A program made the position numbers and the translations under genes. Shown here in pieces: positions 42,956 to 53,501 of a stretch of 64,000 bases of DNA. The notes under the pieces are model-generated. The model had not been told where the DNA came from. It searched no databases and saw only the letters and a program-made list of their open reading frames with translations. This DNA is from Candidatus Haliotispira prima. GTDB lineage: Bacteria > Spirochaetota > Spirochaetia > SP-2023. Each line of letters begins with the position of its first letter. Within the stretch, counting starts at the first letter, position 1. Location of the stretch: positions 1,054,001-1,118,000 of the forward strand of contig CP123443.1 of assembly GCA_029867005.1 (NCBI GenBank), given 5' to 3'.

Positions 42956-44305
42956 CTATAGTAAATGCCCGCTCTTCTGTTTTTTGGTGGCTAGATAACG
43001 CTGATTGTGCGGGTTGCCTTCGACTTTGACAGGTACGCGTTCGACAAGAATCCCGGCATCTTCCAGGGCACGGATCTTATTTGGGTTGTTGGTCAGGAGC
43101 CGTACTCTCGTCACACCCAACTGCCGTAAGACTCCGATAGCCACAGAATATTCGCGCAGGTCATCGTCAAAACCCAAGGTCGCATTGGCCTCGACTGTGT
43201 CGAGGTTTTTCTGTTGTTGGATTTGGTAGGCCCTCAATTTGTTGCGCAGTCCGATGCCTCGCCCTTCCTGGCGTAAATAGATGAGAAGGCCCGAGCCTTC
43301 GGCTTCGATGGCTTTCAACGAATAATCAAGTTGGTCCCGACAGTCACAACGCCGGGAAAACAGCACTTCGCCAGTAAAACACTCTGAGTGGACTCTCAGG
43401 AGCGGAGCAGGTTCCTGTCGGCTGACAGACTGCAACTCACCACTCCAGATTAGCAAATGTTCCGCTCCGATGTCTCGCACATCTTCAATGGCACAAGCTT
43501 GGAAAGCCCCCAAATTGCTGGGCAATTGCACCTCGGTGTCCCGCTCCAGGCGAATATTTTGCAAGCGGGCTTCCCGGCTGTGCTGCTCGCCCCACGTATG
43601 GCCCAAGACTTCACGCCGGTAGATGACTAAGTCTTCTACGGTAATTTTGCACATTTGGTGCTTTTCGGCAAAACGGTCCAATTCTCGGCCCCGGGCCATT
43701 TCGCCGTCTCGGCCGATTATTTCGCACAGTATCCCACTGGGTTTCAAACCGGCGAGGCGCATCAGGTCCACTGTGGCCTCTGTGTGGCCGTTACGCTGTA
43801 AGACCCCGCCGGGCATAGCCTGTAATGGGAAGATATGACCCGGTCGGAGCAGGGTCTGTTGCGCTCTCTCCTGTTCGGCCAATCGGGCATCGGTTATATC
43901 ATTACTCTGCGCATCTTTGGCGGCAGTGGCAATCGATTGAATAGTGAGGGCCCTGGCCTTGGCAGATATGCCGGTGCCCGCCTCTATGTGATCGACGCTG
44001 ACAGTGAAGGCCGTCTCGTGTTGGGAATTGTTGGTTTTGCTCATCATGGGCAGGCCCAAATAGCGGGCCGTACTCTCATCAACGGCTTGACAAAGGAGGC
44101 CGCGAGCCTCCGTGATGACAAAATTTACTAAATCGGGAGTGATTAGCTCCGCAGCAGCGATCAGATCACCCTCATTCTCACGGGAATCATCATCGCAAAC
44201 AATGACAAAACGGCCGGCGCGCAAATCTTCCAGTGCACGTTCGATGCGCTTTTTGCAAGCATCAGACATATCTCTGTCCTGTTTTGAGTCTTTATCCATA
44301 CTCAT
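42956..44305 (-). CDS. ribBA: 3,4-dihydroxy-2-butanone 4-phosphate synthase / GTP cyclohydrolase II
   Basis: A bifunctional enzyme feeding both branches of riboflavin synthesis. The N-terminal RibB half has DDDSRENEGDLIAAAE, GHIFPLQAMPGG and GHTEATVDLMRLAG. The C-terminal RibA half has VHSECFTGEV with the zinc ligands RRCDC, then YLRQEGRGIGLRNKLRAY and LLTNNPNKI. All key residues are present. The ATG at 44305 is preferred, with GGAG upstream; a TTG at 44320 opens the frame. No FMN riboswitch fold is seen in the 130-bp leader. First gene of the ribBA-ribH-rnhA cluster. Confidence 0.96.
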   Translation of the reverse strand: MSMDKDSKQDRDMSDACKKRIERALEDLRAGRFVIVCDDDSRENEGDLIAAAELITPDLVNFVITEARGLLCQAVDESTARYLGLPMMSKTNNSQHETAFTVSVDHIEAGTGISAKARALTIQSIATAAKDAQSNDITDARLAEQERAQQTLLRPGHIFPLQAMPGGVLQRNGHTEATVDLMRLAGLKPSGILCEIIGRDGEMARGRELDRFAEKHQMCKITVEDLVIYRREVLGHTWGEQHSREARLQNIRLERDTEVQLPSNLGAFQACAIEDVRDIGAEHLLIWSGELQSVSRQEPAPLLRVHSECFTGEVLFSRRCDCRDQLDYSLKAIEAEGSGLLIYLRQEGRGIGLRNKLRAYQIQQQKNLDTVEANATLGFDDDLREYSVAIGVLRQLGVTRVRLLTNNPNKIRALEDAGILVERVPVKVEGNPHNQRYLATKKQKSGHLL

Positions 44306-44457
44306 AGAGCGAGTCTCCAATCTTGGGCAGTCGCCTCGTTATCTCCAGTTCCATTTTTGCCCGATCTCATCCCATCATTTTTTGAGTCGAGATCAAGTAC
44401 AATAAATTATTTTGAGAGAAAGTGGAAGCGCATCCTGCAAAAGACTTGACCGGTAGA

Positions 44458-44937
44458 TTAGTCGGGGTAGTGTAAGTTGGCATGCTGAGGATTGTCCAGT
44501 ACTTCTTCCATAAATTTTCCGGACTCCCAATGAGCCATATCCAGGTTGTGATCGCGCCAGTTGCCGCAACAGGCGGCACTGGCACCCGGAACCTCGTCGT
44601 TCCAGTTTATGATGGTACGGAACAGACTCTGTACCAAAGGCAATGCTTCTTCAGAGCGGAGGTCTCCCGCCAAAATTAAGTAGTAGCCGGTGCGGCAGCC
44701 CATCGGGCCAAAATAAATCATACGGTCGCCCCATTCCTTGTCGTTGCGGAGGATTGTGGCTCCCAAGTGCTCAATGCTGTGCAGGCCGGGCACATCCATC
44801 ACCGGCTCGCGGTTAGGCTCTTTCATGCGAATATCGAACGTGGTAAGGACCTTATCACCCACCCGGTCTCTGCGCGAAACGAATATTCCGCGAGACATGC
44901 GGATATGGTCTACCTCAAAACTGGCAATGGCTTCCAT
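44458..44937 (-). CDS. luxS: S-ribosylhomocysteine lyase (AI-2 synthase)
   Basis: It cleaves S-ribosylhomocysteine to homocysteine and the precursor of autoinducer 2, serving the activated methyl cycle and possibly signalling. The 159 residues carry the metal site HSIEH (His53, His57), the catalytic region GPMGCRTGYYL (Cys81) and the third ligand in AACCGNWRDH. The start at 44937 matches the family beginning (SFEVDHIRM) and follows AAAGGAG; 21 upstream codons are not supported. It is a separate unit, 150 bp upstream of ribBA on the same strand. Confidence 0.97.
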   Translation of the reverse strand: MEAIASFEVDHIRMSRGIFVSRRDRVGDKVLTTFDIRMKEPNREPVMDVPGLHSIEHLGATILRNDKEWGDRMIYFGPMGCRTGYYLILAGDLRSEEALPLVQSLFRTIINWNDEVPGASAACCGNWRDHNLDMAHWESGKFMEEVLDNPQHANLHYPD

Positions 44938-45113
44938 CGCGTGCTCCTTTGAATCTGTAAAAAATAGCTTCAGTGTCGCATTGTCCCAAACATGCATCAC
45001 CGTAAAGCGGACGTGGGGAAATGCGCCTCCTCTTATAGCAGAAAAGCATAAAGTTCACAATGCAAAGGCAGGATACCGGAAGAGCCGTGAAACAGCGGCC
45101 GAAGAGCAGGGTA

Positions 45114-47651
45114 TCAAGAAAAAGCCAATATACAATAGTGTTTCTGCAAGGTACAGCGCAATGGGTGGTCAGCTATTTGTTTGGCATCGGAACAATTAGG
45201 CTGAAGCTGTGTGTAGCAGTTGAGCCACAAGGGGCGCAGTTCTTCGGGCAGCAGCCGGGTATATCCGTGCCACAATTTTTCGTGGAGAACCCGACGATAG
45301 GGGATATTCCAGGATTTGACCGGCTGCAAGTGGCAGAAGGCCAATAAGTCTTTTTCACATTGTGTTTTATGATGGGCCTGGTCTCTTTGGAGCATTTCGA
45401 GGTGCTGCCCCCAGAGGGTGCGGAACTCAGCGAGTGCCGGGAGGTTCGGTCTTGTATCCTGTGCCGATGCATTTTGAGTGGCTTCTACCTGATCCAAAAT
45501 TTGTAATATCTCGTTTTCGGAATTGAATGGTTGACCCAAAGGATATTCTTCCAGTGCATAAATTTTCGGTGCATTATATTCCGGTTTCGAGTGGTCCGTG
45601 TTCAAGTAGTCCGTGTCCGAATTTCGGCCGGCCCATTGTTCACATTGTTCGATGACACGGGACCGGTCCTGCCACAGACCGGCATCTTGGATAAACCGGC
45701 TCTCCGGTTCCGGTGGCTCCACCCCTTCGGACAGTTCTGGCAATGCGCAAAACTCTTGAAGCAGAGCACTCAGGTTCCATATTTGGTGCAGCAATACGGC
45801 CGGATTTCGGCTGATGGATTCTCTCCATCCGTGGCCGTGCTGCCGTTTCCGGTGGTGTTGCCATTCCCGATACAAAAAATCTGCCGAGGGTTGCAGCCAC
45901 CGTTGATTCGTTTGCCGAAACGGCCGGAAATCCGGCATAGCTTCCGGCGGCGGTTGCACCGGCCGGCCGGTTACTGCGGCCGCACTTACCGGAACCGGCT
46001 CGTCTGTCAGATTGCCGGGCTGTGCTTCAAAGGCCAGTATATCCAAGAGATCCCAATCCTGATCAATCGCAAATTGGACCAATTCCAAGCGCAACCGGTT
46101 CCAGGAAAGCAAAACCTCATGGCGATTTTCGTAATAGGCTGTACTGCGTTGTGGCGCAGTTTCCTCTATCATGGCTACATTCTTGTCTCGCCTTGGATTT
46201 GCGGGTGCATCGACAGGCCGGATCTTTTCCAGATTTTGTGCTTCGCGCAACATATCCAAACGCCGCAGGTGTTCCATACCACGTTCGCGCTCCCAACCTT
46301 CCGCGCCGGGTCGGTAAATATGACCGGGCAGTTTTTCATCACTGTATGTCTGCTCGATCCAATGACCGTTGTAGTTGTGGGGGTAGAGATAGCCGTGAAC
46401 CGGTTCCTGTTTGTCGGGACGTACTGTGTTGCGGGCACTATCCTGTTTGGCTTGGTTTTTGGCATGGCCGCGCAGGTAGGGTGGTACCGGGAGGGGCCCG
46501 TACCGGCGCAGCAATTCTTTTGCCTGCCAAAAGGCCCCTACGCTGTTACTTTTGGGTGCCAGTGCTAAATAGATTGTCGCTTGGCTCAAAAAATATTCGC
46601 CTTCGGGTAGTCCAACCCATTCAAATGCTTGGGCAGCAGCTTGTACCTGCACCAGAGCCTGAGGGTCCGCCAAGCCAATATCTTCTGCGGCCAGAATCAG
46701 CAAACGGCGCCAGATAAAGCGGGGGGTTTCACCACCTTGCAGCATAAGCTGTAGCCAGTAGAGTGCCGAATCCGCATCGGAGCCCCGCACGGATTTTATA
46801 AAGGCACTGATCGTATCATAGTGGTAGTCCCCACTGCGGTCATACAAATTCTGCCTTTGCAAAAAGGTACGGACTTGCTGGCGGTTCAGGTTCGTTTCCC
46901 GGGTTGACTGGGCGAGTAATTCCAGTGCATTCAACAAGCGGCGGGCATCGCCGCCGCAATGTTCCAGCAAATATTGCTTCGCATCGTCCTGTAACTGTAG
47001 TTTGCTTTGGCCCACTCCGCGCGCAGAATCTTGCAGTGCCCGAGATATAATACTGCCCAGATCTTCGGGTTCCAGGCCGGCCAGTTCGAGCACGCGCACC
47101 CGGCTGAGCAGGGCATTGTTCAGTTCAAACGCGGGGTTCTCCGTGGTTGCCCCCACCAGCAGAACAGTACCTTGCTCAACCCAGGGAAGCAAAGCATCTT
47201 GCTGAGATTTGTTCCAGCGGTGGATCTCATCGACGAACAGGATGGGGGCCCGGAACGGGCCGGAAACCGTTTTGCCGTCAGCTTGGTTGCTGCCTGTCCT
47301 GCGTAGTTGTTCGGCTTGTTGTAGGCAGCTACGCAGTTCTTTTAAGCCGTCCAGTACGGCACTCAGTCTCAAAAAAGCTCGTCCGGTTTCTTTGGCCAGT
47401 AGCAAAGCCAATGTCGTTTTGCCGGAGCCGGGCGGGCCCCACAGAACCATGTTACCCAGGCCGGGTTGGCCTTGGTTCTCCAGGGCCAGGCTGTGGTGCA
47501 AAAAACCGTCTTCTCCCAATAAATGCTGTTGGCCGACAAATTCTTCCAAGCTGAGAGGCCGCATCCGGCTGGCTAGTGGTTCGTCTTGCTGCGGAGCCAT
47601 TTTTTCCGGTTCTCCCTGTGAGGCGGGCTGTGGTTCAGTAAATAAATTCAT
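45114..47651 (-). CDS. rarA: Replication-associated recombination AAA ATPase RarA with a large C-terminal extension
   Basis: RarA acts at stalled replication forks. Residues ~25-460 are a full RarA: RPLSLEEFVGQQHLLG, Walker A GPPGSGKTT, Walker B ILFVDEIHRWNKSQQD, sensor GATTENPAFELNNALLSR, CGGDARRLLNALE, and the tetramer/MgsA part ending HIYRPGAEGWERERG. About 385 further residues follow, with no family I recognise; they are rich in Trp, Gln and Pro (SWNRLRLELVQFAIDQDWDL, LAEFRTLWGQHLEMLQRDQ). RarA fusions to unrelated domains are known in other phyla, but this partner is not the methyltransferase-like one. No frame disruption is seen. Confidence 0.93.
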   Translation of the reverse strand: MNLFTEPQPASQGEPEKMAPQQDEPLASRMRPLSLEEFVGQQHLLGEDGFLHHSLALENQGQPGLGNMVLWGPPGSGKTTLALLLAKETGRAFLRLSAVLDGLKELRSCLQQAEQLRRTGSNQADGKTVSGPFRAPILFVDEIHRWNKSQQDALLPWVEQGTVLLVGATTENPAFELNNALLSRVRVLELAGLEPEDLGSIISRALQDSARGVGQSKLQLQDDAKQYLLEHCGGDARRLLNALELLAQSTRETNLNRQQVRTFLQRQNLYDRSGDYHYDTISAFIKSVRGSDADSALYWLQLMLQGGETPRFIWRRLLILAAEDIGLADPQALVQVQAAAQAFEWVGLPEGEYFLSQATIYLALAPKSNSVGAFWQAKELLRRYGPLPVPPYLRGHAKNQAKQDSARNTVRPDKQEPVHGYLYPHNYNGHWIEQTYSDEKLPGHIYRPGAEGWERERGMEHLRRLDMLREAQNLEKIRPVDAPANPRRDKNVAMIEETAPQRSTAYYENRHEVLLSWNRLRLELVQFAIDQDWDLLDILAFEAQPGNLTDEPVPVSAAAVTGRPVQPPPEAMPDFRPFRQTNQRWLQPSADFLYREWQHHRKRQHGHGWRESISRNPAVLLHQIWNLSALLQEFCALPELSEGVEPPEPESRFIQDAGLWQDRSRVIEQCEQWAGRNSDTDYLNTDHSKPEYNAPKIYALEEYPLGQPFNSENEILQILDQVEATQNASAQDTRPNLPALAEFRTLWGQHLEMLQRDQAHHKTQCEKDLLAFCHLQPVKSWNIPYRRVLHEKLWHGYTRLLPEELRPLWLNCYTQLQPNCSDAKQIADHPLRCTLQKHYCILAFS

Positions 47652-47990
47652 AGACGGATGAAGGCTCCGGAAGACGGTAACACTGGCAAATTTGGGACGA
47701 AAATGTACCGAAAATATCGGCAGTATCTCCCTAATTTCGCAAAAAATAGTGGCATCATTCCTGCCTCTGTAATTTTGCGGGCTTTGTACAAATTCAACAC
47801 CGGACCCCTTTATTCGGAAGCAGATTACAGAATAACAAAATGTTTCCTATTTATCTGTTGTTCGTCTGCTGCCCATCTGATTGTCTGTCAGGGTCGTAAA
47901 TGTGCCGAGCATCAAGAAATGGAAATAAGGAGCCGGAGAAACAGGGAAAGAGAAAATGGCTCCATTCTTCGGTTTGGCCGTTTGGCTGTT
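47652..47990. other. Intergenic region with no gene seen
   Basis: A stretch between rarA and the downstream end of the CPBP protease gene. A 116-codon + strand frame here lacks a ribosome site and any recognisable motif, so I do not call it. It probably contains the rarA promoter. Confidence 0.4.
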
Positions 47991-48854
47991 TCAGGCCGTG
48001 GCCAGTAGCTGCCACAAAAAGGCCAGACCATTGTTTTGCAGGTGCACCAGCATGGTAAAGCCCAGGCTGCCACTGCGCCGGCGCAACCAGCCCAAATAAA
48101 AAGCCAACGGCAGGAGAGAGAGGATCTCCACCGGGCCGGCATGGGCAAAGGCAAAAGTCAGACTGCTGAGCAGCGCAGCCGAGGTTCCGCCCCAGTGGCG
48201 GGCCAATAGGGCAAAGCCCCGGCCCCGATACACCAATTCTTCAAAAATCACCGGAGAAACTACTACAAGGAAAAAGACTTGTGTCGTTGAATAACGAGCA
48301 AAAATCAAATCGACACCATCCATTTGGAAGGTTGGCAATTCCGGGAACAGATAACGCAGCAATACCACCAGCATATTACTTGCCAGGATTATCGGAAAAC
48401 CGAGACCCAAAGACAATCCGGTCCAATACAGTGCACTGCGGCGGCGGCCGCGAAAGGTGCCGGGCTGTGTGCCCGGTTGGTGATAAAAAACACGATTGGG
48501 CAGCAAAAGTGTCTTGTGTGATATGGATCGAAATGGCAGGCAGGCTTTTAACGGTGCCTTGTGCCGGTCAATGAGCAGGCTCAAGGCAAAACCGATGGGG
48601 GCAATCAACAGAACTTCCCAAAAATTCGGCAGGCCAAGGCCATCTGTGGGCCTCTTTACCCCAAAGTGAAACAGTTGAAACAAACCGGAACTGAGCATGG
48701 ACCCCAAGAACAGAAAGCATAGGGTACTTTGCAGCAGATAGAGTACCAGACTTCGGGTTTTGACCCTTTTGCGTACTTTCTGATAACGCGCTGTCCGCAC
48801 CGTCCCCAAATGTGGCGGGCTGTTTGTTCCACTCTTTGAATTATCTGAAAGCAT
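47991..48854 (-). CDS. CPBP-family intramembrane metalloprotease
   Basis: 287 residues with about seven membrane segments and the family's three motifs in order: EELVYRGRGF (EExxxR, catalytic Glu pair), FAFAHAG (FxxxH) and HLQNN (HxxxN-type). These proteases (relatives of eukaryotic CAAX prenyl endopeptidase) cut in the membrane plane; in bacteria many act in peptide immunity or envelope regulation. Its substrate is unknown and no bacteriocin gene is nearby. A basic N-terminal tail (KVRKRVKTR) is expected in the cytoplasm. Confidence 0.88.
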   Translation of the reverse strand: MLSDNSKSGTNSPPHLGTVRTARYQKVRKRVKTRSLVLYLLQSTLCFLFLGSMLSSGLFQLFHFGVKRPTDGLGLPNFWEVLLIAPIGFALSLLIDRHKAPLKACLPFRSISHKTLLLPNRVFYHQPGTQPGTFRGRRRSALYWTGLSLGLGFPIILASNMLVVLLRYLFPELPTFQMDGVDLIFARYSTTQVFFLVVVSPVIFEELVYRGRGFALLARHWGGTSAALLSSLTFAFAHAGPVEILSLLPLAFYLGWLRRRSGSLGFTMLVHLQNNGLAFLWQLLATA

Positions 48855-48946
48855 TTTGGACCAAATTATTGCCTAAATTTTCGCTCAAATTGTTACCATT
48901 GATATTGTTCGATTTTACGGGAGAGGGCTTCAGAATCCGTTCCTGT

Positions 48947-49819
48947 TTAGCGCACTGTCCAACCGCCATCAACCACCAGATTCTGGCCGGTGATGTAGCC
49001 ACCTGCCCGGCTGGCAAGCAGCAGCAAGGCCCCGCTTAAATCTTCCGGCTGGCCGGTGCGCCGGACAATGGTTCGATTGCGGAGTTTGGCACGGAAACCG
49101 GGGGAGGCATCGCTATGGGCCGGAGCTTTTGCGTGTGGGAATGGGCCGGGAGAAATGGCATTGACCGTCAGTTGCGGGCACTCTTCTCCCCAAAACGAGG
49201 CCCAATATCTGGTGAGCTGCAACAATGCGGCCTTAGCCGCGCCGTAGCTGGCCCGGCTGCGTTGTTGCGGATGCTCACAGTACAGCCCCGGGTCCGGGGC
49301 GACTATACCGTACATTGAGGCGATGTTCACGATGCGGCCTTGGTCTGAATGTTGAAGCAACTCTTTGGCCTCTTCCGTAAAGGCCGAGGTGTTATTGAGT
49401 AGGCCATCCATGTCTTTTCGAAAGTTTTCGGCCCTGTTCGTACTGCCACTGGCAGCTCGATTTGGAGTTTGGTTCTGAATTTCGGGACTGAGAAAAAAGG
49501 CGTTATTGACTAAAATATCCAGCCCGCCCGCTTCGCGCCGAACTTGGAGCAGAGCTTTTTCCCGGCTCGCTTCGCTCGCCAAGTCAAATGGCAAATAGCT
49601 GATGTCTGCCATACCCATTTCCGGGTATTCAGAGGCAATAGCCTCCATGACAGAGAAAGGGAAGCTCTCACGAAAACGCTCTTTACCGGGCCCGGCGCAG
49701 TAGACTTTAGCTCCGGAGGCCGCAAGGGCCCAGCACATGGCCCGCCCAAGGTGGCCGTAGCCACCGGTAACAATGGCCACTCGGCCCTTCAGGCTGAACA
49801 ATTCTTCGATGTAGGTCAT
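48947..49819 (-). CDS. SDR-family NAD(P)-dependent oxidoreductase
   Basis: A 290-residue classical short-chain dehydrogenase/reductase: cofactor motif TGGYGHLG, LDILVNNA, catalytic Ser in VNIASMYG, YxxxK in SYGAAKAAL and the tail ITGQNLVVDGG. A ~15-residue insert (TPNRAASGSTNRAEN) follows the NNA motif. The substrate cannot be predicted. Some relatives act on sugar or keto-acid intermediates. The start at 49819 is the first ATG; a GTG at 49834 is possible. Confidence 0.9.
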   Translation of the reverse strand: MTYIEELFSLKGRVAIVTGGYGHLGRAMCWALAASGAKVYCAGPGKERFRESFPFSVMEAIASEYPEMGMADISYLPFDLASEASREKALLQVRREAGGLDILVNNAFFLSPEIQNQTPNRAASGSTNRAENFRKDMDGLLNNTSAFTEEAKELLQHSDQGRIVNIASMYGIVAPDPGLYCEHPQQRSRASYGAAKAALLQLTRYWASFWGEECPQLTVNAISPGPFPHAKAPAHSDASPGFRAKLRNRTIVRRTGQPEDLSGALLLLASRAGGYITGQNLVVDGGWTVR

Positions 49820-49991
49820 TTTATCGGTACGCACTTCGCTCTTTTACGTTGTCGGAGACGATACTCCCTCTACAATTTGGCGAAAATGACGGGTCGGCCA
49901 AAGTGCATTGCTTTCTGTGCCGAATCTTCCTTTGCAAAATCAACCAATTCAACCAATGCAAATTCGGGCAAAATGAGGTTTCAGTACCTGC

Positions 49992-52163
<2,172 letters not shown>

Positions 52164-52223
52164 TCAGGACTGGTATGGTTGCACTATAGCCATTTCGGAA
52201 CAAACGAAGAGAGAAATAATAGT

Positions 52224-52424
52224 ATGAATACAGAAGAATGTTTTAAAGTCAAACAAGAATTAAGTGCCTTGCTACAAAAATTTTGTGATGAGCTGTCGGA
52301 TCCGGCGCAGGGGCTGGAAGAATTAAATCAAGTCCACCAGTGGAAATTGGATCAGTTTTTTGCTAAATATAATATTGAAAGGGCGCGACAGGCGGAATTG
52401 ATTGAGCAATGTCACCAATTGTAA
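52224..52424 (+). CDS. Small protein of unknown function
   Basis: 66 residues, acidic and helix-rich (KVKQELSALLQKFCDELSDP, then QGLEELNQVHQWKLDQFFAK), so probably a soluble coiled-coil-like helix bundle. The ATG at 52224 lies behind a purine-rich GAAGAGAGAAAT. It is divergent from gyrB with about 240 bp between starts. The family is not recognised. Confidence 0.5.
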   Translation: MNTEECFKVKQELSALLQKFCDELSDPAQGLEELNQVHQWKLDQFFAKYNIERARQAELIEQCHQL

Positions 52425-52543
52425 TTATGTTTTCTAAATTGAGAGCAAGCCCTCGAACTGGTGTTGTTTTGTTCTTGGCATATGGCATGTTTATTCTGTT
52501 TGCAGAATAGACGTACACAGGTGTTCTCTGTACCATAATAGCC

Positions 52544-53461
52544 ATGAATGCCCGATTTCCCGCCAGCGAGCAGGCTTTAGCCGACTCTCGCGAAAACATC
52601 CCTCGATTGTTGCGCTTGGATGAATTGCAGCCTCCTTTGGATCTGCGTAGCGGAAGCTACCGCAGCCGTGATGACATACCACAAAAGTTCCCTCAACATA
52701 AGGCGAGCTCTGTGTTGGCCGGACTTTCCATGTTTCGGAACTACATGAAGGTGGTGGAGCGTGACCGGGCGGCCGCCCGGCGTGGTGAGTATAGTGACTT
52801 TTTGTGGGGATACAGTGGCTTGGAGCTGACCCGCCTGTTTGAAATGTATGGGGCAAGGTTTTGCATTGAGGGGCTGGAGCAATTACAGCCTTGGCTCAGC
52901 CGGCCGGAAAGAGAGAAAGGGAAGGTCGTCTTCGCTGTCAATCACATGAGTAGTTTGGAAACAATGACTCTTGGCGGGTATATTACGCCTTATATGCCGA
53001 CCACTTTTGTGGTCAAGTCCGCACTGGCCGGAGGCTATTTTGCTCCGTTGATTTGCTCTCGGCCCTACGTTGCCTTGGAGCGTAAGAATCCGTTAAAGGA
53101 CTTGGAAACGGTGCTTAGGGAAGGCTGCGAAATTTTGCAGGGAGGCCGCTCCGTTATTGTGTTCCCGCAGGGTACCCGGGAAGAAGGTCAATTCAGTCGC
53201 AGCCGCTTCAATTCGATTGCCGCTCGGCTGGCGGCCAAGGCCGATGCCGCCTTGGTACCGGTTGCTCTGCGCACTGATTTTTGGAGCCGTTCCCGACAGA
53301 AATGGACCCAGTATATACCTTTATTGCACCCGGAACGGGAGGTGCATTTTGCTTTTGGCCCACCGTTGGCTGTCACGGGTCGGGGCAAGGAAGCCCAAAA
53401 CCGGGCTGTCGAATTTATCAGTGACAAAATGCGGCAGTGGGGCGTTCCCGTTCTGGATTAG
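52544..53461 (+). CDS. 1-acylglycerol-3-phosphate acyltransferase-like (PlsC family)
   Basis: 305 residues. The lysophospholipid acyltransferase motifs are NHMSSLE (motif I; the usual last Asp is Glu here), a motif II region near SRPYVALERKNP, FPQGTR (motif III) and VPVALRTDFW (motif IV). It would add an acyl chain to lysophosphatidic acid or a related lipid. The N-terminal ~70 residues are hydrophilic and outside the family core. ligA follows after 40 bp on the same strand. The Asp-to-Glu change and the extension suggest a divergent substrate. Confidence 0.85.
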   Translation: MNARFPASEQALADSRENIPRLLRLDELQPPLDLRSGSYRSRDDIPQKFPQHKASSVLAGLSMFRNYMKVVERDRAAARRGEYSDFLWGYSGLELTRLFEMYGARFCIEGLEQLQPWLSRPEREKGKVVFAVNHMSSLETMTLGGYITPYMPTTFVVKSALAGGYFAPLICSRPYVALERKNPLKDLETVLREGCEILQGGRSVIVFPQGTREEGQFSRSRFNSIAARLAAKADAALVPVALRTDFWSRSRQKWTQYIPLLHPEREVHFAFGPPLAVTGRGKEAQNRAVEFISDKMRQWGVPVLD

Positions 53462-53501
53462 AGTTGGTTTAAGAACCGAAACAAATTTCAAGGACAGTGC
53501 C

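Noticed and set aside
44306-44457. FMN riboswitch upstream of ribBA
   Set aside because: The leader is too short and lacks the conserved RFN-element blocks.
53157-53501. Upstream extension of ligA
   Set aside because: It overlaps the acyltransferase gene, has no ligase homology, and a ribosome site precedes the ATG at 53502.
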